Below are positions 35,102-46,276 of a stretch of DNA of 64,000 nt, one piece after another. Source of the DNA: Ligustrum vulgare (Eukaryota > Streptophyta > Magnoliopsida > Lamiales > Oleaceae); the NCBI GenBank assembly GCA_963555705.1, contig OY743168.1:24496139-24560138 (forward strand), read 5' to 3'. Both the position numbers and the translations under genes were made by a program. The notes beneath the pieces were generated by a model that did no database searches, was not told the origin of the DNA, and saw only the letters and a list, made by a program, of their open reading frames with translations. Within the stretch, counting starts at the first letter, position 1; each line of letters opens with the position of its first letter.

Positions 35102-35465
35102 CACTACAAGAAACGTTGGTTATAGGGACGACTTTAGTTATCCCTATAGAGTTCAAAGTCGTCCCTATAATGCAATGGGGACGATATTGTCGTCCCAAAA
35201 GATTGTCCCAATAGTTTCGTTGGGATAGGTCCACTGGGACGACTTTAGTCGTCCCTATAGAGATACCAATTTGGGACGACTTTATGTCTTCCCTATAGAG
35301 TTATGGAGATGACTTTTTCATCCAAAAACTCATTCGTTTCTCTAATGAATTTGGGACGACTATATGTCGTCCCAATAGAGTTGGGATTTTAAAAAACAAC
35401 TATATCGTCTCAATAAAGTGATCCAAATTTGTTCAAAAATCGTCCCAATACCAATAGCGACGACT
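35102..35465 (+). repeat. CACTA terminus and subterminal palindromic repeats
   Basis: After CACTACAAGAAACG the unit GGGACGACTTTAGTC / GTCGTCCC recurs with TATAGAG spacers. In En/Spm such repeats bind the small transposition protein TNPA; that role here is inferred from the family. Confidence 0.85.
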
Positions 35466-35715
35466 GTTGTAGTTGAAATATAATAATACTATATATTATA
35501 ATTTTTTTCTTGCATTTTTAAATTTATAAAATATTAATTATTAATTATTTTATTTAGCATAATATTTTCAAATTTTAATTATTTATTAATATATACAATA
35601 CGACAAAGTAAATAAATGCATGAAAAATTGAAAGCTCAATTTTTTTGACGACAAAATGTAATAGTTCGAATATTAACAAAAGTATAACACATAAAATTTA
35701 AATGGTTTGTAAATA

Positions 35716-37974
35716 TCATAAAGGCACATCGTCCTCATCACTAGCATCATCGTGCACATAAAACATGTTCGATTGGGGAGCCGACGGGGGTGGCGGTGGT
35801 GGAGGCGGCCTCAATTGGATTCCGGGCACAAAGGTTTGAAGAGAATTTGTCATATGCGCAATATATTCATTCATCACTCGAATATATTCATTTTGCGAAT
35901 CGAGTTGAGCTTTCATCTCAGCTGAACTCTGGAAATAAGGTGAAGCACGTGATCTACCAGTGGATGACAAGGTATGGGACGAGTCCTTCACAATTCGTCC
36001 AACTCCACGAACATGCCCCCTCCTTTCCCCAAGCACCTGTTTAACAATTTTGAGCTCGTCTACTTGTGTACCACTCTAGGGAGCCTCTTGTGTCTGCGTG
36101 TTTCGCACCTCAATCATTTGATCCTGATATTTTAAAATTAAATAATTAGTCAGCAACATATGAAACTCAAATAATTAACATAATTACAATGTTTAATGTT
36201 GACTTTAACTTACGTAATCGCTCGCCGCACGGTCATTCACCTACTCTCTTGTTTGCTTTCGACGATGAAATGTATCAAAACTGTCTATTACATTTGGCCA
36301 TTCTTGTGTCTGTTGGTCTCGCTACATAATTAATAAAATATGAGCAATTTATACATTCACACTTAAGCATTCGAAATTGAAAAAATCTAGACTTACTATC
36401 AAATTCTTACCATATCATATCGTGCTGCAGAAAAACTTTTTGACCTTTGCAGACTAGGGTATTTAGATTTGGACCGGTTAACTTTATTTTTCTCCGATAA
36501 TTCCTTGAAAAACAACATTCAAGTTACTACAATTTAAAAATTAATCTAAAATGAAAGTACATTAATTTAATTTAAAGTACTCGTACTTACAAAAAATTTC
36601 GGATCAGTGTATAACTGAACACACTTTTCCCAGTCAGTGGCATTCATAGAGCGAAAAGGCTTATTGGGTCCATGCAGCTTGAAGTGATTATTGACCGTGT
36701 TCTTATAAGAGCGATATCGATCGGCCTCCTTCCATTCGAGACCCTTGAGTATGATGTCGTACTCCCTCTTCGTATACTTAGTCGGTTGTAAGTTGAAGAA
36801 GTCCTACATGAATTCGAATTAAACAAGGCTAATTCTTAAGTTCAAAGAAATAATTCGAAATCCAAATAAATTTAAGGGTAAATATATTACCACTACATTT
36901 TTAATTTATCACACTACATGATAAATACACAACACTTAATATTTTTTAATACACGCAATACTAATAATTTACAATTATAACCCTAAAATATTTAAGAGTA
37001 CACCACGCAATAATCTGTCATCCCAGATTCCAAGCTTTTCACCTCCTGGCTCCTCTACTCAAATTCACGCAAAAATATGTACAAATTCAGTTTAGTTGAT
37101 TATTATTATTTTACATTGATTCTCAGTTTAATGAATTGTGTTTTCATCTTTCGGATAGTGCAAAACTCTAAACAAATCTAGGACACTTTTCTCATCCTTG
37201 ACATGGGGTGGCTGCCAAGGTTTTTTTTTTTTTGAAAGCGCCAAGAAAATTAGGTATAACTGGTGCGGCTGCTACAATTCAGATTTATTTCTTGACTGGT
37301 TATGTGGGGTGATAGAGAATAAAAATCATACGGAATAGTATTACAAATTGAATTATGATACAATAAAAATTGATCAATTACCTGAACTTCAATTCGTGTT
37401 AATGGCTGCGAGACATTATTTGAGAAATCAAAAATTGGTATTGAAAAGCAAAAATTAAAAATAACAAGAAGAACAAAATGATTTGGGAATCAAAACTATA
37501 GATAAGAGAAGAGAAGAAGTTTATTTGATAGATTGCGGCGTAAATAAAAATTAGTGAAGGAAAATTAAAAGGTTATTTACGTAATTTTAATTATGACTAT
37601 TTTTATAAATAAATAAAATATTTGAAATGTGGTGTAGAAAATAAGTTTTGTGGTGGCAATATAGCCACCCTAAATTTAATTTACTTACGTGTATGCTGTT
37701 GATGACACGTTCTTTCAACTCTGATGGAACATCATCCCACTTATTATAGCAGGGAACCACAAAGTTTCTAACTTGGCTCCCCACATGTCTACTTACATAT
37801 TTTTTTGTTGTTTCCAATTGGTTGATATGTCTTCTTGGTGTTATCGAAATTGACGGGAATCGGTTGCTTCCCGTTGGACTCGAATGCCTTAACCAAATTG
37901 AGACCTACGACGGGGCCCCGTCTTCTCGAATACGACGCTGCATGTTCATCATAACATTTTAATAAATAATGCAA
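35716..37974 (-). pseudogene. Ptta/En-Spm (Transposase_24-like) gene of the CACTA element
   Basis: Minus-strand exons in order. 37974-37688 has GPVVGLNLVKAFESNGKQPI and KWDDVPSELKERVINSIHV with a GTAAGT donor. 36804-36598 has LQPTKYTKREYDIILKGL and NATDWEKCVQLYTDPKFF with a donor. 36505-36412 has NKVNRSKSKYPSLQRSKSF. 36330-36213 has EWPNVIDSFDTFHRRK. 36128-35716 has a coiled-coil stretch, a proline run and an acidic end (DDASDEDDVPL). This matches the plant Ptta/En/Spm transposase family. Stops after HRRKQTRE (about 36243) and in the last exon (about 36076), plus unclear joins in the first part, make it a pseudogene. Its first large intron carries an inserted element at 36875-37671. Confidence 0.7.
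36875..37671. mobile_element. 797-bp TIR element inside an intron of the CACTA gene
   Basis: Imperfect inverted ends of about 50 bp: the left starts AGGGTAAATATATTACCACT, the right (other strand) starts AGGGTGGCTATATTGCCACC and goes on with ACTTATTTTCTACACCAC. The 7-bp AAATTTA flanks both ends (36868-36874 and 37672-37678). It could be a MULE-like or hAT-like MITE; the exact duplication length decides this and is ambiguous in AT-rich sequence. It contains no gene. Confidence 0.65.
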
Positions 37975-38039
37975 GTTATTACATACACAAAATGAGAAGT
38001 GTCACAAATATGTCTTACCAGTCTCGCAGTGGCCTAGAA

Positions 38040-39884
38040 TCCTGCTTCCACCTTCATGCCAGAGGGAATATTCGTTTAAGCTTGTAGAGGACAAGTAGGA
38101 GCTGATCTTGAGAATTAAACATGTCGCTAACCTTTATCGACCTAACACACAACTTTTTGAAAAATGTACAAAGTTCAATAATCGTTGAAGAAATAGCCTT
38201 GTTTAGAAAGGCTCGCTCGACAGGCAACATGCAACAATGGTTGCATGATGATATGGCAATAATGTGACTTCATACCAAGAATTCGATTCTCACTTGGAGA
38301 AATGTTCTTTCTCAAGTTTGATGCAAAACCATCAGGAAATCTCACTGATCTGATAAAATTACAGAATTTTTGACGTGTTGTAGTTGTGACTTTTACTTCG
38401 CAGCAGGCTTCACCAGCTTTCCCCTTTCCTCATACAAGTGCAATTCTGGTTTGATTTGCAATCTCATCAAATCACCCCTTGCCTTATCAGTATCTTTAAA
38501 CTTATGGGGATCACCTAACATTGTACCAAGCAATCTATCACAAACATTCTTTTCCACATACATCACGTCGAGATTATGCTTCAATTTGTTTGTCGACCAA
38601 TACGACAATTCGTAAAAAATACTCTTCTTACTCGAATTAAGTTCAGAAGAAGCTCTTTTCCTTTTGACACCCCTGTATCTCGGGTGTTTTCCTGGGATTC
38701 TAAGTTGAACGTGACTAAGCTGTCGCAATATGTCCACACATGTCAGTCTTCTTGGAGGATGCCTCATCTCGCTTTTTCCATTAAAGTCAAGTCTCTTCCG
38801 CCATTGATGAGTAGTTGAAAAGAAACATTGATGACCCACATAAGCAGTTTTACCAATGACACGCATTGACGGTGTCTCTTCATTGCATGTAGGGCATGCC
38901 CCGTAACCCTAATCGCTTCACCCTGATAAACTACTTCTAGTAGGAAAATCCCTAACTGTCCATAAAAGCACTACATGCATTCTAAATAAACCATTTTTAC
39001 TTGATGCATCACGTGTATCGACGCCATTAGCCCACAACTCATTCAAGTCATCCACTAATGGGCTTAAAAAACATCCATGTCCTTCCCTGGTGATTGAGGA
39101 CCCGGTATCAAGAAGGTTAACATCAAGTTCTCTTCTTTCATGCACATCCAAGGTGGTAAGTTGTACATAGTTAAAATTATTGGCCACATGCTATATGACA
39201 AACTCATGTTACCAAATGGATTAAAACCATCAGCATATAGACGTAGGCATACATTTCGTATTTCGTAGCAAAATTACGGTGGTTTTTGTTAAAATCTTGC
39301 CATGCCTTGCCATCTACAGGATGCCTTAATTGATCTTCGTCTCTCGAGTGTCCTATATTATGCCACCTCATTTATTTTTCGGTATGTTTTTTTGCAAATA
39401 AATGCTTTAGTCTTGGGGTTAATGGAAAATAACGCAACACTTTATGTGGCACATTCTTTCCAGACGACTTTTCTGCTTTTTGTATCCAACGACTTTCAAA
39501 ACATATCGAACAAATTTCTTTAGATGCATTCTCCTTCCAAAATAATTCACAATCATTCTTGCAAACATGAATAGATTCGTATCCCAATCCTAGCTTCGAC
39601 ATCAGTTTCTTAGCTTCATAATGAGAGCCAACAAGATTGATTTTCGGGAATGCCAACTTCAAGAGATTTAACAGTCCGCCAATCGACTTATTTGTCCACT
39701 TATTTGCAACCTTCAAATGCATCAACTTAGCTAAAAATTTCAAAGACGAGAATGACGAAACTCCAGGTAACAATTCTGAATGCAGAGCCTCGAACAACTC
39801 ATCGTAATGGCTATCAGAAGATCCCGCAGTGTATTCATTCTCAACGACATCATTTAAAACATCTGCCATCTCATCTCCTGTACA
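38040..39884 (-). pseudogene. TNP2-type CACTA transposase (Transposase_21), 5' end lost
   Basis: From high to low coordinates: LFEALHSELLPGVSSFSSLKFLAKLMHLKV and NKWTNKSIGGLLNLLKLAFP (39800-39640) form the N-terminal helical part. CKNDCELFWKEN and CSICFESRW are a Cys-rich segment, and KVLRYFPLTPRLKHLFAKK is a family hallmark. NGVDTRDASSKNGLFRMHVVLLWTVRDFPTRS is the DDE-region block (39060-38930). CFFSTTHQWRKRLDFNGKSE (38830-38770) and HNLDVMYVEKNVCDRLLGTML (38590-38520) follow. A last piece, FPDGFASNLRKN and GMKSHYCH, is at 38330-38240. Frameshifts separate the blocks. The N-terminus is cut off by gypsy DNA at about 39884. Confidence 0.85.
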
Positions 39885-42800
39885 CATCCCTTTGTTTCTA
39901 TTTTCACATTGAGGACAATGTGTAATTCAATTTTGGGGGGTGTAGACTTCATTTTACACTTTATCATGTTATATAACCTTTCCGGCTTAAGATGTTGTGA
40001 TGTTTGATTTTGTTCACGTTGTTTGAGATATTGACATGCTAGATAGCTTTGTCGGCTCAAAATGATTTGATGTTTGAAATTGCTGATTAATTCACGAATT
40101 ATGATCGAATATGCTACTTGTGCCTATTTTTATAAATTGCTTATCTATGAGTGATCCTAAGTTCTCTTGAGCACAATAATCATAACTAATTATTGTTGAG
40201 ATTTGGAATCTATTGAAGGTTGGAGAAATTTGTGAAGTAGAGAAATTAGGTTGTAAGCTTGCATTTTCAATTTTTATCAACCTATCCAATTTCTTTTCAA
40301 TGTCCTTAATCTCTTAATCCTTTGTGAGACAAGTTTGGGGGTGGTCGAGTCGGTAAAGGAAACGGTCTAGATGTATAGTGATTCCATGCATGCTTGATAT
40401 AAATTTGTGTGGAGTGTTGTTGATGTTAAGTATAAGCTAAGTAATGACCAAATTCTAGAAATCTAAGCCCATTTTAATTATTGCATTGCCCTATCTCATA
40501 GTCTTTTTGACTCGAGTAATTAAACCCGTAGGAGTATCTTGAAACTTGGTACCTTAAGTTTGAAACTTGGGAGTCACCGGCCTAAAGCTCGCTACATGGG
40601 TTAATTTGAAAGCTTAAGGAGTAGGGTACACACACACACTAAAAAAAAAGCACATCATCATCATTGCATTTGCTTAATAAGTCTACCCCACTTCGTAGCC
40701 TTTTTGACTTGAGTTATTAAGTTCGTAGTGGTATTTTGAAACCTGGTACCCTTTGATCTTAAAACAATCGGGGAGTTTTCGACCTAAAGCTCCCTACATG
40801 GGTCAATTAGAAAGCTTAAGGGAGTGGAGAAGTCACGAGCAATCATCACATTAGTTTGTAAAAATCATGCATTTGTATTTGCATAAGGGCTTAGATTAAT
40901 AGTGAGTTTGAATTGCTTGGTATAAACTTTAATGTGAAGCGCTCATCTAGTGGAGAGTCACTGCCCATCTAGATTGTTGAGATTACCGGTAAGTCATAAC
41001 CAAGCTTTAGTGGAAAAAGAAATGTGTGAATTGAGAGTTACCTCTAGGATTGCATCTCGGGAGAGAAAAGAAATAATATGGGGGGATGAATGTCACGAGA
41101 GGGTAAGGAATGAAATTGACCACTAAGGGTAGATAGTATTGTTTTGAAATTTATCTTTCCTACAACGTTTCTTTGAACCTTAGTGATAATTGGAAGTGAT
41201 TATGCACACACACACTGATCAAACATGAGATAAGCTCAACTTTTTTTGTAGTATTATTTTGAAAACATAATTGTGAATTAATCATGCAATTTTACACTCA
41301 AGACAGAATTTATAAGTTGTCTAGCTTTGTTAATCTTTCATTCATTTACTTTTTGTGTTAGTAGATATTCTTGCTCGAGACGAGCAAGAGTTTAAGTTTT
41401 GGGGTATTTGTTAATTGCATTTTTTTACACTTTTTATACCTTTAAATTAACATATTTTGGAATATCTTGAGCAATATCTACTAATTTATGCATATTTTGT
41501 GTTTAAATAGGTTAATATCCAAGTTTGAGGTAAAAAATCACAAAAGGAGTACAAACTATGCTGAAATTGAAAGTTTGGGGACCATTTTGTTACTTTCGAG
41601 AAGTTTAGGAAGAGCTGTGCAATTAGCCGAGGAACCAAATTACAAGATTTCAAAAATTGAAGGACCTAAAGTGCAATTTTAGAAGGACTTATTTGAAAGA
41701 AATCTGAAATTTTGGCGACTTAATTGATCATCATTGAAAGATGAAGGACCTCATGACAATTACGGAAGGGACTAAGCTGCAAAATCGCACCCCAGCTGAA
41801 CCACGCGAATGCGTGGCTCGAACCGAGCCGCACACGCGAACTACGGCTTGAAACGGACCCAGGACCAAACTTGGTCCCGAATTTTGGCCACGCGACCGTG
41901 CAACTTTAAATAAATAAAAAAATTTACGGGCCAGATCGAGTCGATCCGACCGACCCGGTTTGGCCCAAAGCACCGAATTTCGCAGATCCCAGCAGATTTT
42001 GTGATATTTTGGGTCATTTTTGAGTTGTATAAATACCCAAAACACTTTTTGAACTAGGGTTATGTTTTATTCTTACCCCTTTTTAATTTTCTTGTATTTT
42101 TCTTTGATTATTGCTCTCTACTTGTTGTTATTTAATGCTTTAAAGTTAAGAAATTATTGTGTTTTTACTTACTTTCCTTATTCCCAAGCTTATTATTGTT
42201 GTTGCTTTTATCTTTTATCTAAGAACCCATTGCATTTATGATACATTTATGGCATTATGTGTTGAGTTGTTGAGAATATTAATGTATGGTAGAGGAATTT
42301 AATTCAAAGTAAAGAAATACTTGAGCATTTATTCCAAAAGTCTACTAAAAGTGGAATTTTCTCTATTACCTTATTTTTAATCTTTATTTAGAGTATTATT
42401 GATATGTTTATATTGTTTGTTAAATGTTGTTGTTGTTTTATTGTGGGTAAATGTTATTGTGTTGGAATTTTTTATTACTTTAATTTTATTTAAGCATTTT
42501 TAGTAGTTGTTAGATTGTGGGTATTTATGTTTATGTGTTTATGATTATGAATGTTGTTTTATATTTCTGTATCTTTTAAATGTTTGTTACTATTTTAAAT
42601 TGTAATTGAAATTTACTACACAAGTTAGGTGATTTTAAAATCTCTCATGTAATTTGGTTGATTAATTAACTACCACTAATTGATTTTTGAAAAGACGAAA
42701 TTAGTATAGTTATGAAAACTAAATTTACATTGTTTTATGTTATGTAACTTATTTTAATTATCAAGTTTATGTTTTCATCAAGTTATTTAGATTAATTAGT

Positions 42801-43055
42801 TTTATTCTAATTTTTATGTTGTTATCTATTTGATTTAGTTGACTAGTTTTCATATTATCATGTTTTTACTCATGTCACTTAGTAAATCATCATCAAACAA
42901 ATTTTTTGTGCTACTTGACTTTTCTTTTAAAATGAAATCAACAATTTTAGTTACAAATCAATCAATCCTCGTGGGTACGATAACCCGAACTTTTTGAGTC
43001 CACTTTACTACTTGAACGCGAACTGTGCACTTGTGGTATACGATTTTAGTGAACA
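39885..43055 (+). mobile_element. 3' end of an Athila/Tat-like Ty3-gypsy element
   Basis: Starts with CACATTGAGGACAATGTG and a TTTTGGGGGG tract, a signature of the 3' non-coding region of Athila-type gypsy elements. A second G tract lies at 40331-40337. Two diverged copies of a unit (about 40490-40630 and 40680-40830), each containing TTTTTGACT(C/T)GAGT, GGTACC and CTACATGGGT, follow. A purine tract with CTCGAGACGAGCAAGAGTTT before TTTTGGGG (41370-41404) precedes the LTR at 41405-43055. No gag or pol is present, so only the last part survives. No 5' LTR is in the window. Confidence 0.65.
41405..43055 (+). repeat. LTR of the gypsy element
   Basis: About 1.65 kb. It follows the purine tract and ends near GTGCACTTGTGGTATACG and TAGTGAACA. 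The CCTCGTGGGTACGATAACCC segment near the end is typical of plant Athila/Tat LTRs. A GC-rich stretch with the palindrome CCACGCGAATGCGTGG (41801-41816) lies upstream of TATAAATA at 42028, the probable promoter. The start is uncertain by a few bases because the usual TG is not evident. Confidence 0.6.
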
Positions 43056-43380
43056 TTGATCATATATTGTATTTTATAGAGTACATTATACCAATCTCGT
43101 AATCCATTTTTTGATTTAAGTCTGTTTTGGTATCAATCCCTAAAAAACTTTATGTTTTCTTTATTCGCTTATTGAGTGGATATATATGTATCCTATACAA
43201 TCAAGACAAAGTGAAAATTAAGATATCCATTCAACATATATTGAATCAATGAAGCTCCTGCTCTGCCCGGGGCTACCGATTTTATATAGCTAGTTATCCT
43301 TTGCACCATCTTAATTAGGGTATTTTTACCTCATAGATAGCAAAAGATTAATGAAACAACTAAAATTGAAATTCAATATT
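43056..43380. other. Non-coding region
   Basis: AT-rich with no gene. It may include the outer part of the left LTR of the next element; a clear start was not found. Confidence 0.35.
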
Positions 43381-45145
43381 TTTCAATCATAAAACACCAC
43401 AAAAAAATTCTTTACCAATAAGTCTTCAAAGTTCTGGAGTTGGAAAGAGGTCGACGGAGTTCCAGTTTGAAGAAGAACGATGTGTGTTCTTGGCAATCTA
43501 TACGGAAAGAAAAGAATTTAGAGTTGCTGGAAGGTGTGGGAAGCACATCTAAAGAAATTCTCCGACGATCTATAGTTTGGGGCCAGAGTCAACTAGGGGT
43601 CAGTATGTTTGAAATAATTCTACGTCGAATCTTTTCTAGTGAATTTTTAGTTGCAAGTTTACTCAGATGTTGTTTCCATATAAAGAATTCTTCAAGGGCT
43701 TTTCCTTTGTTTCCATATCTAGTGTCTTTACCTTTGTTCATTTATTTATCGCTTTTGATTGATTGCTACGCGCTTAATTGACTATGTTTCATTAAATTAA
43801 TTTATTTATAATTTCGCATTATACAACTATTCACCCCTCTAGTTGTAGTTGGTTTAGCTCACGTTATTTCAAGTGGAATCAGAGTCTAAGTTCGATCGCT
43901 GATTTTATTTAGTCTAGGCAAGTCAATCTTTATCCTTTCCTCCCTACTTAAATTGGACAACCCTATTTACCATAGTTAGTGGTATAGTTACCCCTAATGA
44001 TAATTTCACTTAGACTAGGGATGAATTAGCTGATTGTAATTGGAATGGTAAAGACATCAATGAAATATATACGGCTATCTCCTCAGGAGAATTCATACGT
44101 GTATCTATGTGTGAGATTGCTATAGAAACTTGAGATGTTCTAGAAACCATACATGAAGAAAGCTTGAACTATATGGCTTTTACCTCGATAGTGAAGAGTG
44201 ATAGTAAGAGAGATGTGTAAAAGATGAAATTAACTGTTTCGAGGAAGAACATATGACTGCTATAGATTGGTAAGAGAGTTATAATCAGTTGTATCAGGAA
44301 GTCCTTGAGATAAAAAGATTAATAGATCTATTCTTAAGAAGCTAAATGGTGTTGAGGTTAAAAAAAAAAAAAACTCTTGTGCTTAAAATTCAAGAATCAA
44401 CTGAAAAAACTCTAGTTCTTAATGTGCATGCAGCGTTGTTCATGATATTTACACATACAAACATATGCAGTTAATTTTTCTTTTTTGTATTATTTATTTT
44501 GCATTATTTATTTTATTAAAAAAGTGCATTTTTTTATATATATAAGTGATATTAATGGTGATCAAGTAGTGGTAAAATTTACGAATATTGAATAAAGTTT
44601 TCATTTACTTTGTTTAACTTGTTTGGAGTACTTGGTACGTGTCATTTCATGTATCTTCAGCACTATATCAAACAATAAATCCATTATTTGATTTTCAAAG
44701 ATCAATCACAACAACTTCTTGAATTGAAATTCAAGAATGTTCAAACATAGAACACCAAACAAAAAATCATTTACCAATGAGCCTTCAAAGTTCTGGAGTT
44801 CGTCGAGGTCGTTAGAGTTTCAGTTGAAGAAGAACGAAGTTCGTTATTGACCATCTATGCGAAAAGAAAAGAGTCCAAAGTTGTTAGAACGTGCGGGAAG
44901 CACATCTAAGAGGGTCTTAAATGATATACATGTTGGAAGCCAGACTCAACTAAGGTCAGTGTGTCTAAACTAATTCTATAAGTTGAATATTTTCTAATGA
45001 GTCTTTATTGGCACGTTTACCTCGATGTCATTTTCCCGTGAAGAATTCTCCAAGGGTTTTTTCCTTCATTGCCTAGTGTTCTTTACCTTTGTGGATTTAT
45101 TTATCGTTTTGATTGATTGCTACGTGTTTAATTGAAACGTGAAGT
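43380..45145 (+). mobile_element. Relic of a short Copia-like element with two LTR-like repeats
   Basis: Two diverged direct repeats (about 43380-43800 and 44700-45145) share GTTCTGGAGTT, GTTGAAGAAGAACGA-like, GGGAAGCACATCTAA and TTTTGATTGATTGCTACG blocks. The left one ends in ACCCCTCTAGTTGTAGTTGG, typical of Copia LTR ends, and is followed by TGGAATCAGAGTC, a mutated initiator Met-tRNA primer site (about 43874). The interior (43980-44350) reads as a decayed gag: WNGKDINEIYTAISSGEF and a stop-broken WDVLETIHEES. No pol is present, so the element is non-autonomous or deleted. Confidence 0.55.
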
Positions 45146-46271
45146 TTTATTTTAACTCAGGACCAGATGAATCTTGCTAACACAGATTAGCCTGGATTAT
45201 AAAACGTGAACAGAACAATCGATGCAGAATTGTAAAAAGACAAGAACACAATATTTGAGCTTTACGTAGGAAAAAACCTAATAGGAAAAACTCACATGCC
45301 TGCACTTTGCGGACAAAGATCAATCACTATTTAAAAGAAGTTGTTACACAGATCAATCTAAGCTACATGATAAATTTACGCATAAACTTATCAAACACCC
45401 AAGAATTAAATCACTTCCTGATTTTTCTATGGCGTGTAATATGAGCTGGCATCCCACCACTCTTCAGTAGCTTTCTTTGAACCTGCAATGATTTTCAACA
45501 AATCCGAACTCCCGTTCGATCTTGATTCAAACCTTCCGTTTGATCTTCTGGCTGAAAGTCTTTCCTTCTCTTAGTGATTGACAAACTCCTCCCAAAGAAC
45601 CGAAATCACGATAATATAGAAGACGTGTATAATTAGTGCACCCTACGAATTTTGGCTTCAAGACTTCTTGAAGAAACATCCTCCCAGTCTTCCTTATTTA
45701 AGTGTACACGAGTTGCTTGTCCTCCAAGTCTCCTAGTCGTGTAAAATCTCTACTACCCGCAATAAATCAATGATAATTACAAGTTAATAGAGATAAGGTA
45801 AGATAATCATAAATTAAAGAATCTTACCATAAGTGAAGATAATGTAAGATAATCAAAGTTAGTTATGAAACAAAAAGATCTTACCATAAGTGAATCACTT
45901 ATCAACCAAGTGATAAATACAACCTTGAACATCAAGAAATAAGGCCAAGATTTTCGGTCAACAGTATTTTTGGCTAATCTAAGATATTCTTTATCTTGAA
46001 TCCTTATCAAGAATGATAAGATAAAATTTTAGCCTAAGTATAACATTATCACAATGCTCAATACTTATCATAAAAGATAAGTTACACAATTTATCTCTAA
46101 ATATTACCAAATAGTACGAGATAATTATTTCAATAAATATAATTGTAAGTTCAAATAATTATCAAGTAATTTAATTTAATTTAATAAATTACTAAACACA
46201 CGTGTTTAACAACTAATTAAATTATCTTAATTACAAAAAATAGAAAATACCAACAACAAATAAGTTATCAA
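45146..46271 (-). mobile_element. Solo-LTR-like insertion, 1126 bp, duplication GAAGT
   Basis: The 5-bp GAAGT occurs directly on both sides (45141-45145 and 46272-46276). The insert resembles the one at 61674-62899 over most of its length; shared blocks include GGAAAA(A/C)(C/T)(C/T), GCACT(T/C)TG, CCCACCACTCTTCAGTAGC and CTTACCATAAGTGA. On the minus strand it begins TTGATAACTT. A 5-bp duplication and no coding sequence fit a solo LTR. It interrupts the right repeat of the preceding Copia relic, so it is younger. Confidence 0.7.
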
Positions 46272-46276
46272 GAAGT

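Larger units (their letters stand above)
35102..39884 (-). mobile_element. CACTA (En/Spm) transposon, right end lost
   Basis: The left end CACTACAAGAAACG at 35102 is the canonical CACTA terminus. It is followed to about 35465 by at least eight copies of a GGGACGACTTTAGTCGTCCC-like unit in both orientations (subterminal repeats). Inside are the two usual genes, both on the minus strand: a Ptta/Transposase_24-type gene (35716-37974) and a TNP2-type transposase (about 38040-39884). The transposase stops abruptly at about 39884, where Athila-like gypsy sequence begins; no matching right end (CTTGTAGTG) occurs later in the window. Confidence 0.85.

Noticed and set aside
35790..36044. Plus-strand open frame
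   Set aside because: Shadow of the last exon of the Ptta-type gene on the minus strand.
41245..41258. CTTTTTTTGTAGTA as the right end of the CACTA element
   Set aside because: It lacks the final G of the terminus and lies inside gypsy sequence.
43440..43781. 113-residue open frame
   Set aside because: Lies in the LTR-like repeat of the Copia relic and is not conserved in the second repeat.
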